A DNA stretch of 64,000 nucleotides from Castellaniella denitrificans (GTDB lineage Bacteria > Pseudomonadota > Gammaproteobacteria > Burkholderiales > Burkholderiaceae_B). How positions within the stretch are numbered: the first letter of the stretch is position 1; every line of letters starts with the position of its first letter. The notes beneath the pieces are model-generated. The model was given only the letters and a program-made list of their open reading frames with translations, was not told where the DNA came from and did no database searches. The DNA is taken from NCBI RefSeq assembly GCF_027214045.1, contig NZ_JAPWHE010000001.1, positions 604,946 to 668,945 on the forward strand, written 5' to 3'. The translations under genes and the position numbers were made by a program. This document shows positions 1 to 10,400 of the stretch, in pieces.

Positions 1-525
1 GCGGCCGCCCTGCGCGCGGCCGCCCACGATGCGGGAGCGGCCAGCGCAGACCGTTTGCCGAGCCTGACCCTGACGGCGGCCATGGGGCGCGGGGGTTACG
101 ACTGGCCGTCGGCACTGTCGCCCGCAGGCGCCTTGTGGAGCCTGGCGGGCGGCCTGACGGCGCCGCTGTTCCACGGCGGCGCGCTGCAGGCCCGGCATCG
201 CGCCAGCCTGCAGGCTCATGCAGCGGCGCAGGACGATTACCGGAGCACGGTGCTGGCCGCTTTCCGAGAAGTGGCCGACGCGTTGGCCTCGCTGGAACAG
301 GGCGGCGCGGCGCAAGCCGCCGGAGAGGCCGCCGCCAGCGCGGCCCGGGCGGCGGCCGCCGATGCCGCGCGGCGCGCCGCTCTGGGCGCGGTGCCGCCGG
401 CGGCGGCCCGGGCGGCCGATCGTCAGGCCGACCTGACGGCGCTGGACGCTCTGGATGTGCGCGCACAGCGGCTGCTGGATGCCGCGCGTCTGTTTCACGC
501 CCTGGGCGCGCCGGAGGCCGCGTAG
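1..525 (+). CDS. Outer-membrane efflux protein (TolC/NodT family), C-terminal part
   Basis: The reading frame is open from base 1, so the N-terminus lies left of the window. The visible 174 codons look like the second repeat of an RND/MFS-linked outer-membrane factor. A strand motif (RLPSLTLTAAMG) is followed by WSLAGGLTAPLFHGGALQAR, the hallmark 'P(L/I)F-GG-L' turn of NodT proteins, then a long Ala-rich helix with A..Y..TVL.AFREVADAL. Such proteins are trimeric channels carrying drugs or metabolites from a periplasmic pump across the outer membrane. The inner-membrane and adaptor partners would be upstream, outside the window. The substrate cannot be inferred. The tail is very Ala/Arg-rich, in keeping with local GC content. 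Confidence 0.85.
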   Translation, partial: AAALRAAAHDAGAASADRLPSLTLTAAMGRGGYDWPSALSPAGALWSLAGGLTAPLFHGGALQARHRASLQAHAAAQDDYRSTVLAAFREVADALASLEQGGAAQAAGEAAASAARAAAADAARRAALGAVPPAAARAADRQADLTALDALDVRAQRLLDAARLFHALGAPEAA

Positions 526-543
526 GCCGGCGCCGGTCCACGG

Positions 544-549
544 TATAAT
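544..549 (+). promoter_or_regulatory. -10 element of the ahcY promoter
   Basis: A perfect TATAAT lies 19 bases after the preceding stop codon. It would place the transcription start near 556, a few bases before the first base pair of the SAH riboswitch, which is the arrangement expected for a riboswitch leader. No good -35 hexamer is visible about 17 bases upstream, so the promoter may need an activator. Confidence 0.6.
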
Positions 550-560
550 GTCACCCTTTT

Positions 561-650
561 CCTGAGGGGCGCTGCACCGGTCCCGCCGCCCGCCCCGGGC
601 GCGCATGCGGATCGCCAGGCTCAGGAACCTTCTTCATGAACGGCGCCCAT
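561..650 (+). promoter_or_regulatory. SAH riboswitch (S-adenosylhomocysteine sensor)
   Basis: The sequence fits the SAH riboswitch class known upstream of ahcY in beta- and gammaproteobacteria. P1 is CCTGAG (561-566) pairing with CTCAGG (620-625). The conserved core GGGCGCTGC (567-575) and GCCAGGCTC (614-622) are present. The 3' ACGGCGCCC contains GCGCCC (643-648), which pairs with GGGCGC (567-572) as the class-defining pseudoknot. It ends about 70 bases before the ahcY start. In known examples SAH binding turns expression on, so high SAH would raise synthesis of the enzyme that removes it. No intrinsic terminator is evident between aptamer and gene, so control could be at ribosome access. 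Confidence 0.9.
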
Positions 651-720
651 CTTTGCCCTGCGCGGGCGGGGGTGGGCGCAATCGTTTCCGCCCCCGCGCG
701 CAGGCTCTTACAGGACCACC

Positions 721-2127
721 ATGAGCACTGCACACGACTACGTCATCGCCGATATCGCCCTGGCCGACTGGGGCCGTCGCGAAATCGCCATCGCCGAAAC
801 CGAAATGCCCGGCCTGATGGCCACCCGGGAAGAATTCGCCGCCTCGCAACCCCTCAAAGGCGCGCGCATCGCCGGCAGCCTGCACATGACCATCCAGACG
901 GCGGTGCTGATCGAAACCCTGACTGCTCTGGGCGCGGAAGTCCGCTGGGCTTCGTGCAACATCTTCTCCACCCAGGATCACGCCGCCGCCGCCATCGCAG
1001 CGAGCGGCACCCCGGTGTTCGCCGTCAAGGGCGAATCCCTGGAGGATTACTGGCAGTACACGCACCGCATCTTCGACTGGCAGGGCGAGCAGGCCAACAT
1101 GATCCTGGACGACGGCGGCGATGCCACGCTGCTGCTGCACCTGGGCGCCACAGCCGAGAAAGACGCCTCCGTGATCGCCAGCCCGACCAACGAAGAAGAG
1201 CGCGTGCTGTTCGCCGCCATCAAGGCGCAGCTGGCCCGTGATCCGAAGTGGTATTCGACCCGCCTGGCGCAGATCAAGGGCGTGACCGAGGAAACCACCA
1301 CCGGCGTGCACCGCCTGTACCAGATGTCCCAGCGCGGCGAATTGAAGATCCCCGCCATCAACGTCAATGACTCGGTCACCAAGTCCAAGTTCGACAATCT
1401 GTACGGCTGCCGCGAATCCCTGGTGGATGGCATCAAGCGCGCCACCGACGTGATGGTCGCCGGCAAGATCGCCATCGTGTGCGGTTTCGGCGATGTGGGC
1501 AAGGGCTGCGCCCAGGCGCTGGCCGCCCTGCGCGCCCAGGTCTGGGTCACGGAAGTGGATCCGATCTGCGCCCTGCAGGCCTCGATGGAAGGCTATCGCG
1601 TGGTGGACCTGAGCGACGCGGACGTGGTCGAGCAGGCGGACATCTTCGTCACCGCCACCGGCAATTACCACGTCATCGACCGCGACCACCTGTACCGCAT
1701 GAAGGACCAGGCCATCGTCTGCAACATCGGCCACTTCGACAGCGAAATCAACGTCGCCGCCGTGGAAGACCTGCAATGGGAGGAAATCAAGCCCCAGGTC
1801 GATCACATCATTTTCCCGGACGGCAAGCGCGTCATCCTGCTGGCCAAGGGCCGTCTGGTGAACCTGGGCTGCGCCACGGGCCATCCGTCCTTCGTGATGT
1901 CGGCGTCCTTCACCAACCAGACCATCGCCCAGATCGAACTGTTCACGCGCGGCGATCAGTACAAGACCGGCCAGGTCTACGTGCTGCCCAAGCACCTGGA
2001 CGAAAAGGTCGCCCGTCTGCACCTGAAGAAGCTCGGCGTGCGCCTGACGACGCTGTCGCAGAAGCAGGCCGACTACATCGGCGTGCCGGCTGCGGGCCCG
2101 TTCAAGCCGGATCACTACCGTTATTGA
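721..2127 (+). CDS. ahcY: Adenosylhomocysteinase (S-adenosyl-L-homocysteine hydrolase)
   Basis: Cytosolic NAD-dependent enzyme that splits S-adenosylhomocysteine into homocysteine and adenosine, relieving product inhibition of methyltransferases. The 468-residue length is typical of the bacterial form, which carries an extra segment of about 40 residues near 150-190. Visible features are the catalytic region [14 protein letters not shown] (216-229), the NAD-binding GFGDVGKG (255-262) and the conserved C-terminal KPDHYRY that completes the neighbouring subunit's cofactor site. AGGA precedes the ATG. It is first in an operon with a small membrane protein and metF and sits behind a SAH riboswitch, so its regulation by its own substrate is well supported. 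Confidence 0.98.
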   Translation: MSTAHDYVIADIALADWGRREIAIAETEMPGLMATREEFAASQPLKGARIAGSLHMTIQTAVLIETLTALGAEVRWASCNIFSTQDHAAAAIAASGTPVFAVKGESLEDYWQYTHRIFDWQGEQANMILDDGGDATLLLHLGATAEKDASVIASPTNEEERVLFAAIKAQLARDPKWYSTRLAQIKGVTEETTTGVHRLYQMSQRGELKIPAINVNDSVTKSKFDNLYGCRESLVDGIKRATDVMVAGKIAIVCGFGDVGKGCAQALAALRAQVWVTEVDPICALQASMEGYRVVDLSDADVVEQADIFVTATGNYHVIDRDHLYRMKDQAIVCNIGHFDSEINVAAVEDLQWEEIKPQVDHIIFPDGKRVILLAKGRLVNLGCATGHPSFVMSASFTNQTIAQIELFTRGDQYKTGQVYVLPKHLDEKVARLHLKKLGVRLTTLSQKQADYIGVPAAGPFKPDHYRY

Positions 2128-2140
2128 GGAGCATCCCATC

Positions 2141-2476
2141 ATGCTGCTGCTTGTCTGGATCCTGAACGCCGTGGCCCTGCTGGTCGTGGCCTACATCCTG
2201 CCCGGCATCACCGTGGCTTCGTTCGGCTCGGCCCTGATCGCCGCGCTCGTGCTGGGGCTGCTCAATACGGTGATCAAGCCGCTGTTGATTCTGCTGACGT
2301 TGCCGCTGACCATCGTCACCCTGGGCCTGTTCCTGCTGGTGCTCAACGCCCTGGTATTCTGGTTCGCGGGATCGATCCTGAAGGGCTTCCAGGTGGACGG
2401 CTTCTGGTGGGCGGTGATCGGCGCGATCGTCTACAGCCTCGTGTCCACGGCCTTGGCGGGGTTGCTGGCTTCATGA
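2141..2476 (+). CDS. Small four-helix membrane protein, phage-holin-4_2/YvlD-like family
   Basis: This 111-residue protein is almost entirely hydrophobic, with about four membrane helices and short loops. The conserved NTVIKPLLILLTLPLTIVTLG segment is characteristic of the family often named 'phage holin family protein' (PF04020, YvlD-like). The name comes from fold similarity, and nothing here suggests a phage. It starts 13 bases after ahcY and its stop overlaps the metF start (ATGA), so it is translated between two methyl-cycle enzymes. That gene order recurs in betaproteobacteria as I recall it, but its role in the cycle is unknown to me. A membrane stress or transport role is possible. 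Confidence 0.85.
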   Translation: MLLLVWILNAVALLVVAYILPGITVASFGSALIAALVLGLLNTVIKPLLILLTLPLTIVTLGLFLLVLNALVFWFAGSILKGFQVDGFWWAVIGAIVYSLVSTALAGLLAS

Positions 2477-3318
2477 TCGCCGCCACACCCACCATCAGCC
2501 TGGAATTCTTTCCGCCGCGCGACATCGCCGCCCAGGAACGCCTGGTGCGGTCGGCCAAGCGGCTGGCCGCTTTGCGGCCGGCCTACGTCAGCGTGACCTT
2601 CGGCGCGGGCGGCTCCACCCGCACGGGCACGGCCGACACCGTGGGGATGCTGCAGAACCTGGGCGTCGATGTGGCGCCGCACCTGTCCTGCATCGGCGCC
2701 ACGCGCGCCGACCTGCGCGCCATCCTGGATGATTACCGGGCGCGCGGTATCCGCCGCCTGGTCGCGTTGCGCGGCGATCTGCCCTCGGGCATGGGCGGCG
2801 ACACGGGCGAACTGCATCACGCTGTCGATCTGGTGCGCTTCGTGCGCGAGCACTACGGCGATCATTTCCTGATCGAGGTCGCCGCTTATCCCGAAATGCA
2901 CCCCCAGGCCGAAAGCGCGACGTCCGACCTGCGGCATTTCGTGGACAAAGTCCGGGCCGGCGCCGACGGGGCGATCACCCAGTATTTCTTCAATCCCGAC
3001 GCCTATTTCGATTTCGTCGACCGGGCGCGGGCGCAAGGGGTGGACATCCCGATCACGCCGGGCATCATGCCGGTGACCAACTACATCCAGCTGGCGCGCT
3101 TCTCGTCCATGTGCGGGGCGGAAATCCCGCGCTGGATGCGGCTGCGGCTGCAGGATTTCGGCGACGACAAGGCATCCATCCGCGCGTTCGGCATCGATGT
3201 GGTCACGCGGCTGACCGCGCGCCTGCTGGAGCAGGGCGCGCCGGGTGCGCATTTCTACACCTTGAACAACGCCGACGCGGTGGCGCAGATCTGCGCCAAT
3301 CTGGGGCTCGACGCCTGA
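2473..3318 (+). CDS. metF: 5,10-methylenetetrahydrofolate reductase
   Basis: Flavoprotein that reduces methylene-THF to 5-methyl-THF, the methyl donor for methionine synthesis from the homocysteine made by AhcY. The 281-residue length fits the bacterial single-domain enzyme. Visible motifs are SLEFFPPRD at the N-terminus (the Glu is a catalytic acid in the family), the GAGGSTR turn, the FAD/folate barrel segment LVALRGDLP, and AGADGAITQYFFNPDAY. I chose ATG 2473 because it overlaps the upstream stop as ATGA and leads straight into the conserved start; a longer in-frame extension to 2407 lies inside the neighbouring gene. It completes an ahcY-membrane protein-metF operon under the SAH riboswitch. 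Confidence 0.97.
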   Translation: MIAATPTISLEFFPPRDIAAQERLVRSAKRLAALRPAYVSVTFGAGGSTRTGTADTVGMLQNLGVDVAPHLSCIGATRADLRAILDDYRARGIRRLVALRGDLPSGMGGDTGELHHAVDLVRFVREHYGDHFLIEVAAYPEMHPQAESATSDLRHFVDKVRAGADGAITQYFFNPDAYFDFVDRARAQGVDIPITPGIMPVTNYIQLARFSSMCGAEIPRWMRLRLQDFGDDKASIRAFGIDVVTRLTARLLEQGAPGAHFYTLNNADAVAQICANLGLDA

Positions 3319-3333
3319 ACGCCGGGCGGTTGC

Positions 3334-3963
3334 CTAGAGTTCCGGCGCAGGCACGGCCCAGCCCTTGTCGGTCAGGATCGTGTCCAGCCGGACATCGTGC
3401 GCGGCGGGGGCGTAGGGCTCGCCGCTGAGGTCGCCGCAGGCCCAGGCGATGCCGACCGCCGTGAATGCGTGGCCGGATGCCTTCAGCGCGGCCAGGGTGC
3501 GGTCGTAGTAGCCGCCGCCGTAACCCAGGCGGTCGCCCTGGCGCGTATAGCCCAGCGTGGGCACCAGCACGATGTCGGGGGGCGGCGCTTCCGGACCTTC
3601 GGGTTCCAGGATGCCGTAGGCCCCGGGACGCATCGGGGTGTCCGGGGTCCAGGCGTGGAAACGCAACGGTTCGCCTGCCGAGGCGACGACCGGCAGCGAG
3701 ACCTCCAGGGTCTCGTCCTGCGCCCATTGGCCCAGCAGGGCCTGCAAGGCGGGCTCGTCGGCCATGGACCAGAACGCGGCGATGCGTCGGACGTCGGGGC
3801 GGTCCGATTCCCGCAAGCGGGTGCGGTTGGTCGCCAGCCAGGTGTACAGGCGGCCGCGGATCAGCAGCGCGCCCCGGTCGCGATCCTGGGGTGGGATCTC
3901 GGCGCGGCGCTGCTTGAGTCGCGCCCGCAGGGCGGCTGCGTTATCCTGTGTGTTCTGATTCAT
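3334..3963 (-). CDS. fau: 5-formyltetrahydrofolate cyclo-ligase
   Basis: ATP-dependent enzyme that converts 5-formyl-THF (folinate) to methenyl-THF, returning a dead-end folate to the one-carbon pool. The 209 residues include the signature LGYTRQGDRLGYGGGYYDR, whose glycine-rich loop binds ATP phosphate, and an N-terminal basic helix (RARLKQRRAEI) typical of the family. It is convergent with metF, with only 15 bases between the two stops, so folate metabolism is clustered here although on opposite strands. Its start region is close to, and divergent from, the slt gene; the two promoters must share or overlap the short 3964-3992 interval. Confidence 0.93.
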   Translation of the reverse strand: MNQNTQDNAAALRARLKQRRAEIPPQDRDRGALLIRGRLYTWLATNRTRLRESDRPDVRRIAAFWSMADEPALQALLGQWAQDETLEVSLPVVASAGEPLRFHAWTPDTPMRPGAYGILEPEGPEAPPPDIVLVPTLGYTRQGDRLGYGGGYYDRTLAALKASGHAFTAVGIAWACGDLSGEPYAPAAHDVRLDTILTDKGWAVPAPEL

Positions 3964-3992
3964 GTGGTGACTGGCTCGCGGGGTTTCTGGCT

Positions 3993-6128
3993 ATGGGGCG
4001 AAGCGTTATAGGATATCCGGGATTCTTCGGGGATGCAGGGCGCGCCGCGTCACGACCGCGCCGCGGGGCCTCGGCCTGGGGCCTGTTGGTCTTGCTGGGG
4101 CTGGCGGGCTGCGCGGGCGCGCAGGCGCCCACGATGGCCGAACAGCAGGCGGGCGAGGCGCCGCGCGTCGTCCTGGCCGCGCCGGCCACCGTTGCCCCCG
4201 AGCCCGCCGCGCCCGGCACGCCGCCGCCCTCCTCGTCCGCGCCGATGGTGGTGCCCCCCGCCGCCCGCCAAGCCGTGCTGGATGCCTATGACGCCGTCCA
4301 GAAACGGCGCTGGACCGATGTCGACCGCCTGGCGCCGTTGGCTGCCGCTGATCCGGTGCTGGGCCTGTATCCGCGTTACTGGGCCTTGCGCAACCGGCTG
4401 CAGGACCGTGCCCGGCCCGTTCCCGACACCGAGGTGCGGCAGTTCCTGGCCGATGCGGCCGGCACCTATCCGGACGAGCGCATCCGCGCCGACTGGATCC
4501 TGGCGACCGTGCGGTCCGGCGACTATGCCCAGGCCCTGGCGGTGCCGGCGCTGGCCGATCCGCCGGCCCCGGTGCGCTGCGCCTTGCTGCTGGCCCGCCA
4601 TCAGACCGGCAAGCGCGCCCGTGCCTCCGAGGTGCTGGACGTGTTCCAGCCCAACGCCGACTGCTGGGACATGCTGGACCAGGTGGCGGCCGACCATGTG
4701 CTCAGCCGCAAGGAACTGAACGGCCTGCTGCGCGATATCCTGGAAACCGGCAAGCAGGGCAACGCTGACCGCATGGCGGGCGTGGTGTTCGACGACGCGG
4801 CCGTGGTCCAGTACGCCGCCTTGATGAAAAATCCGCGCAAGTGGCTGGAATCCCGCAGCCAGCCGCGTTCGACCACCGATTTCGAACTGGTCGCCATCGC
4901 CCTGTCGCGCCTGGCGCGCGAGGACGACCGGGTCGAGGCCGCCCGAACCATCCAGGCACGCTGGGCCGGGTGGCTGCCGAAGGCCGACATGCAATGGGTC
5001 TGGGGTCAGTTCGGCCTGGTGGCCGCCCTGAACGTCGATCCCGACGCCGCGCGCTGGTACCGGCAATCGGGCTTCGTGCCGATGACGGACTACAACCATG
5101 CCTGGGAAGTCCGCGCCGAGTTGCGGGCCGCCCCGCTGGACTGGGGGCGGGTGGCGGAGGCCATCCGCAAGATGAGTGCGCGGCAGGCCGACGAGCCCGT
5201 CTGGCGCTACTGGTATGGCCGCGCCCTGGCGGCGCAGGGCAATGCCGAAGCCGCGCGCCAATACTATGAATCCATCGCTGCGGAGCAGGGGTTCTACGGC
5301 CTGCTGGCCGCCGAGGAACTGGGCCGCACGCCGGCCTTGCCCGCACAGCCCGGTCCCCTGGACCCGGCATGGATCGCACAGGCGCGGGCCAACCCGGGAC
5401 TGCGGCGCGCCGTGGCGCTGTTCGATCTGGGCTGGCGCAAGGAAGCCGTGCCCGCATGGAATTTCGCCTTGCGCGGCATGAGCGATCCCCAGTTGCGCGG
5501 CGCGGCCGAATTCGCCCGCGAGCAGCATATCTACGACCGGGTGGTGAATACCTCGCTGCTGACCCGGGAAGTGGCCGATTTCAACCAACGCTTCATTGCT
5601 CCCTTCGAGGGGCAGGTGGCCGCCAAGGCGCGTCTGATCGACCTCGATCCGGCCTGGGTCTATGGCCTGATCCGCCAGGAATCGCGGTTCATCACCGATG
5701 CCCGTTCCCACGTGGGGGCGTCGGGACTGATGCAGTTGATGCCGGCCACCGCCCGGCACGTGGCGCGCAAGCTCGGCATGAAGGGTTTCAAACCCAGTCA
5801 GGTCAATGATTTCGATACCAACACGATCCTGGGCACCAACTACCTGAACATGGTGCTGCAGGATCTGAACGGGTCCGAGCTGCTCGCCACGGCGGGTTAC
5901 AACGCCGGGCCGGGGCGGCCGAAACGCTGGCGCGCCCAACTTCCGGCGCCGGTCGAGGGCGCCATCTTCGCCGAGACCATTCCCTTCACCGAGACCCGGC
6001 TGTACGTGAAGAACGTCCTGTCCAACGCCGTGTATTACGCCATGCTGTTTTCCGGCCGGCCCGATTCGCTGAAGGCGCGGCTGGGCATGGTCAATCCCAT
6101 GGACGGGACGCGGACGGCGCGGCCGTGA
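3993..6128 (+). CDS. Soluble/lipoprotein lytic murein transglycosylase (Slt70 family)
   Basis: Cleaves the MurNAc-GlcNAc bond of peptidoglycan in the periplasm, forming 1,6-anhydro-muropeptides. From the chosen start there is a basic n-region (RPRRG), a hydrophobic stretch and a lipobox LAGC, so a lipoprotein anchor is likely. A long superhelical region of paired helices (about residues 80-530) precedes a C-terminal SLT domain. In that domain the catalytic Glu lies in LIRQESRF, followed by [13 protein letters not shown] and [12 protein letters not shown] start at 3948 would overlap the divergent cyclo-ligase start; ATG 3993 avoids this but lacks a strong ribosome site, so the exact start is uncertain. 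Its stop overlaps the cca start. Confidence 0.93.
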   Translation: MGRSVIGYPGFFGDAGRAASRPRRGASAWGLLVLLGLAGCAGAQAPTMAEQQAGEAPRVVLAAPATVAPEPAAPGTPPPSSSAPMVVPPAARQAVLDAYDAVQKRRWTDVDRLAPLAAADPVLGLYPRYWALRNRLQDRARPVPDTEVRQFLADAAGTYPDERIRADWILATVRSGDYAQALAVPALADPPAPVRCALLLARHQTGKRARASEVLDVFQPNADCWDMLDQVAADHVLSRKELNGLLRDILETGKQGNADRMAGVVFDDAAVVQYAALMKNPRKWLESRSQPRSTTDFELVAIALSRLAREDDRVEAARTIQARWAGWLPKADMQWVWGQFGLVAALNVDPDAARWYRQSGFVPMTDYNHAWEVRAELRAAPLDWGRVAEAIRKMSARQADEPVWRYWYGRALAAQGNAEAARQYYESIAAEQGFYGLLAAEELGRTPALPAQPGPLDPAWIAQARANPGLRRAVALFDLGWRKEAVPAWNFALRGMSDPQLRGAAEFAREQHIYDRVVNTSLLTREVADFNQRFIAPFEGQVAAKARLIDLDPAWVYGLIRQESRFITDARSHVGASGLMQLMPATARHVARKLGMKGFKPSQVNDFDTNTILGTNYLNMVLQDLNGSELLATAGYNAGPGRPKRWRAQLPAPVEGAIFAETIPFTETRLYVKNVLSNAVYYAMLFSGRPDSLKARLGMVNPMDGTRTARP

Positions 6129-7258
6129 CCGGGTGGGGCGACCCGGCCGTCGAGGGTCTGGAGGTCTATATCGTCGGCGGCGCGGTGCGCGACGATCTGC
6201 TGGGACTGGCGGCGGGAGACCGGGACTGGGTGGTGGTGGGCGCCAGTCCCGAAATCATGGCGGCGCGCGGCTTCACGCCGGTGGGCGGGGATTTCCCCGT
6301 CTTCCTGCATCCGCGCACACATGAGGAATACGCCCTGGCGCGCACCGAGCGCAAGTCCGGCCGAGGCTACCGGGGCTTCGTCTTTCATGCGGGGCCTGAC
6401 GTCAGCCTGGAAGACGATCTGCGTCGACGCGATCTCACGGTCAACGCCATCGCGCGGGCGCCAGGCGGGGCGCTGATCGATCCTCTGGGCGGCGCCGCCG
6501 ATGCGCGCGCCCGCGTGCTGCGTCACGTGGGGCCGGCCTTCGTCGAGGATCCCGTGCGCCTGCTGCGCCTGGCGCGATTCGCCGCGCGTTTCCACGATTT
6601 TTCCATTGCGCCTGAAACCCTGAGCCTGTGCCGCGCATTGGTGCGCGATGGCGAGGTCGATGCCCTGGTGCCGGAACGCGTCTGGCAGGAATTCGCCAAG
6701 GGGCTGATGACGGATCATCCAGGCCGCATGTTCGACGTGCTGGTCGCGTGCGGTGCGTTGGACCGCGTGGCGCCGGGCCTGGTGTGGAATGAGGATGTGG
6801 CGGCCGGGTTGGCGCAGGGCGCCGCCCGGGGGCTGGACCTGGCGCAGCGCCATGCGCTGCTCTGCCGCGGCTCCGCGTCCGGGCTGCAGGACCGGCTGCG
6901 CGCGCCTTCCGCCTGCCGCGACCTGGCGCGTTTGTTGCCGGGCCTGCTGGCCCGACTGGCCGCCGCCGGCGCGGCTGCGCGGGACGCGTCGGCACCGACA
7001 CCCGTGGACGGTCCCGCGGCCTGGCTGGCGCTGCTGGAATCCTGCGATGCGTTGCGTCGTCCGGAGCGCTTCGAGGCTTTGCTGGCGGCGGCCGATTGCG
7101 TGCGTGGCGACGTCGATCCGGCCGCCTGGATGCGGCGGCTGGCGGCGGCGCGCACGGTGGACGCGGGGGCGGTCGCCCGCGCGGCGGGAGGCGATCCGGG
7201 GCGCATCCGCGACGAGGTGCGCGCGGCGCGATTGCGGGCGTTGCAAGCGGACATCTGA
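6125..7258 (+). CDS. cca: CCA tRNA nucleotidyltransferase, short form without HD domain
   Basis: Adds or repairs the 3' CCA end of tRNAs using CTP and ATP. The head and palm are well conserved: [14 protein letters not shown], the metal-binding [28 protein letters not shown], and [16 protein letters not shown], with the RRD motif, followed by [15 protein letters not shown]. After about residue 225 the sequence is Ala/Arg-rich and I cannot find the HD phosphohydrolase motif present in the E. coli enzyme. At 377 residues it is shorter than the 412-residue E. coli protein. The start is a GTG overlapping the slt stop (GTGA), which suggests translational coupling. Confidence 0.93.
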   Translation: MTGWGDPAVEGLEVYIVGGAVRDDLLGLAAGDRDWVVVGASPEIMAARGFTPVGGDFPVFLHPRTHEEYALARTERKSGRGYRGFVFHAGPDVSLEDDLRRRDLTVNAIARAPGGALIDPLGGAADARARVLRHVGPAFVEDPVRLLRLARFAARFHDFSIAPETLSLCRALVRDGEVDALVPERVWQEFAKGLMTDHPGRMFDVLVACGALDRVAPGLVWNEDVAAGLAQGAARGLDLAQRHALLCRGSASGLQDRLRAPSACRDLARLLPGLLARLAAAGAAARDASAPTPVDGPAAWLALLESCDALRRPERFEALLAAADCVRGDVDPAAWMRRLAAARTVDAGAVARAAGGDPGRIRDEVRAARLRALQADI

Positions 7259-7339
7259 CGGGGCATCGGACGCGATGGCGCGTCACGGTCCGGGCCATGT
7301 ATCCATGGCGCGGTCGCGGGTTTTCTCGGGTGGGGAGTG

Positions 7340-7361
7340 ACATTCTTTTTTGCAAGAATGT
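7340..7361. repeat. Perfect inverted repeat upstream of the autotransporter gene
   Basis: ACATTCTT (7340-7347) and AAGAATGT (7354-7361) form perfect 8-base arms around TTTTGC. The element lies between cca and the preferred autotransporter start, about 47 bases upstream of it. It could be a regulator's operator. Read as RNA it is too AT-rich and lacks a trailing T-run, so it is a poor terminator. Confidence 0.6.
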
Positions 7362-7408
7362 TGGCTCCAATGCCGCCCACGGGCTGGCAGCCCATCACGG
7401 ACCTGACC

Positions 7409-10400
7409 ATGACGCCACTTCCGCGATCCGACTGCCGTACGGCAATGGCGCCCCGCCCCCTTCGGCCGGTTCCCCGGCGACGACCGTTCCGGCTGCGCAG
7501 ACGCCTGGCCGCCCTGTTGACAGGGCTTGGGATGTCCGCCGCCGCGCCGGCTGCGCCCGGCGATTTCCTTTTCGACCCGGACGGATTCATGGATGCGGAA
7601 TTCCGCGCCAGCGGCGCGCTTGAAATGATCGGCGCCCAGTATGCCTATGCGCGCGGTCACACGGGCCAGGGCGTTCTGGTGGCCGTGCTGGATTCGGGAC
7701 TGTACGCCCGGCATCCCGAATTCGCCGGGCGTGTCGCTGGCGGATGGAATTTCCAGACGGATCAGCCGGCCTGGGATTTCTCCGATACGGAGCTCGAACC
7801 CGACGGCCGGCTCAATGGGCACGGCACGCATGTGGCGGGCATCATCGGCGCGGCGCGGGACGGCGCGAAGATGCAGGGCGTGGCCTACGGCAGTCGCTTG
7901 CTGGCGGTGCGGCTTGACACGGACCTGGATTGGCTGGGTATCGACTACGCCATCCGGCAGGGCGCCCGGGTGCTGAATGGCAGCTACGGGCCGGATGGCA
8001 CGCCCCCCATGACCCTCGAGGACGGCAGTCCCAACCCCGGCTATCAGGACAATATCGGCGGACCGCTGCTGCGATATCAGAAAGTGCCGCTCGGCGATCT
8101 GCGGACCCAGGTCGCGGCCCTGCGGCGTGCCGCGGCGGCCGACGTCCTGATGGTTTTCGCGGCCGGCAATGATTATGCGGGATACCCCGAGCAGGCATCC
8201 CATGTCCTTGGCTACGGCATGTACCACCTGATCACACCGGCGTTCTTCCTCGACAGGCCGGACGGCATCGACCCCATGTTCCGTTTCTGGGATGAGCGCG
8301 CGCCTGGCACCGACCCCAAGGATCCCGCGACTTACACGGTCCTGGATTTTGCCGACCCACGCGTCAGCGGCCTGGATTTTTCCGACCTGGGCGGCAGCAT
8401 GTTGTCGGTGGTGGCCGTGGGACCGACGGGCGAAATCGCCTCTTACAGCAATCGTTGCGGCCAGGCGGCGATGTGGTGCCTGGCCGCGCCGGGCGGGGAT
8501 CATGCCTCCGTCTCCGGGCCGGAGGCGCCGATCTGGTCTACGCACCCCGATCCCGCCAAGGGTTATTACGACACGATGCAAGGCACGTCGATGGCCGCTC
8601 CGGTGGTGGCGGGCGCCGCCGCCGTGCTGCGCCAGGCTTTCCCCTACATGAGTGCGCGCCAGATCATCGAGGTCATCCTCACGACCACGAAGGATGGCGG
8701 CATCTATGCGGATCACGATATCTACGGTCGTGGCCTGCTGGATCTGGGGCGGGCGATCCGGGGGCCGGGCGAGTTCGGTGCGGACGGTTTCGCCCCGATG
8801 TTCCGGGTCGACACGAAAGGCCACGACTCCTGGTTCGGCAACGACATCGAAGGCGATGGCGGGTTGGTCAAGGTCGGTGCGGGCACGTTGATCCTGGCCG
8901 GCGCCAACACTTACACGGGCGATACGATCGTCGAAGGCGGGCGCCTGGCCGTCAATGGCGATATACGCGCATCCGCGTTGACAGTGCGTTCCGGCGGGAC
9001 ATTGGGAGGAACCGGTACGGTGGGCCGGACCGAGGTGTTCGGGCGGGTGGCGCCGGGCAATTCGATCGGTACGCTGACGGTGGCGGGCAATTACGTCCAG
9101 GCGCCCGGCTCGGTCCTGGAGATCGAAATCGATGGCGCGGGCCATGCCGATCGGCTGGACATCCAGGGCGATGCCGATCTGCAGGGCGGCGAGGTCCTGG
9201 TGCTGGGGCTGCGAGGCGGATCGTTGGGACGCACGATGACCTTCATGACGGTCGCGGGGGCCGTGGCGGGGCCGGGCCTGGCGCTGCGCAATGACTACGT
9301 GTTCGCCGATCTGGGCCTGCGCCAGCCGGCGTTGGGGCGGTTCGATCTGACCGTGGCCCGCAATGCCACGTCGTTCGCCTCGTTGGGGCGTACGAGCAAC
9401 CAGCGCGGCGCGGCGGCGGCGATCGAGTCCATGGGGGCGGGGTCCGTGCCCTACGAGGCCCTGATCGACCTGCGCGACGCCGGCCGGGCGCCGGACCTGT
9501 ACGACCAGCTGTCGGGTGAACTGCATGCGACCGTGCGCGCGATGATGTTCGAGGATGCGCGTCTGGCGCGCGAAGAGGTCATGGGGCGCCTGACGATGGC
9601 GGTCGGACCGGCCGCCGGTGCGGCGGACACATCGGCCGCGCGGGGTGGCAACGGCCTGTGGGGTCGGACGATGGCCGCCTGGAGCCGGCATGATGGCGCC
9701 GGCGTGTCACAGGATGCGGATCGCCGGGCGAGCGGCCTGATGATCGGCCGCGATGTGTCGTGGGCGTCCGGCGCGCGGGCCGGCGTGGCGTTCGGTTACA
9801 CGCGTTCGCGCGTGCGCGCCGAGGCCCGCAACGAGGCGCAACTCGACGGTTACCACGCACTGGCCTACGGCGGCCTGGCTTCCGGCCCCTGGCGCCTGCG
9901 TGGCGGGATCGGGCAATCCTGGCATGTGGCTGACACGCGCCGCGAGATAGCCGTGGCGGGTCTGGGACGGCAGACGGCGCGCTATGGCGCCTGGACGACG
10001 CAGGTGTTCGCACAGTTCGGATATGTGCTGGCGCCGGGTCCGGTGGAAGTCGAGCCCTATGCGGAGGCGGCGCGGTCCTGGCAGCGTGTGCGCGGCTTTG
10101 CCGAGGACGGCGACGCGGCGCTGTCGGGCCATGCCGGCCGGTCCTCGAGCACCGAAACGACATTGGGCGCACGGGCGCGATGGTCCGTGGAGACCCGTGC
10201 CGGGGACCTGGATCTGGTGGCGGGCGCGGGGTGGGTCCATGTCTGGGGCGGCCTGTCCCCGAGCGCCCGGCTGGGGTATGCCGGCGGACCTGGATTCGAG
10301 GTCTCGGGTGTGCCGGCCCCTCGCAATAGCCTCGCGCTGGAAGCGCGCGCGAGCCTGGCCCGCACGCGGGCGACGCGCGTGGATATCGGCTATGCCGGCC

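Noticed and set aside
634-2142. 502-codon open frame antisense to ahcY
   Set aside because: It mirrors the codon pattern of ahcY, a highly conserved gene, and its protein is His/Gly/Asp-rich without any family resemblance. Similar antisense frames occur opposite most long genes here because of the GC-rich third positions.
2141-2476. Phage holin, as evidence for a prophage
   Set aside because: The family name is historical. There are no phage genes nearby and the gene is embedded in a methyl-cycle operon.
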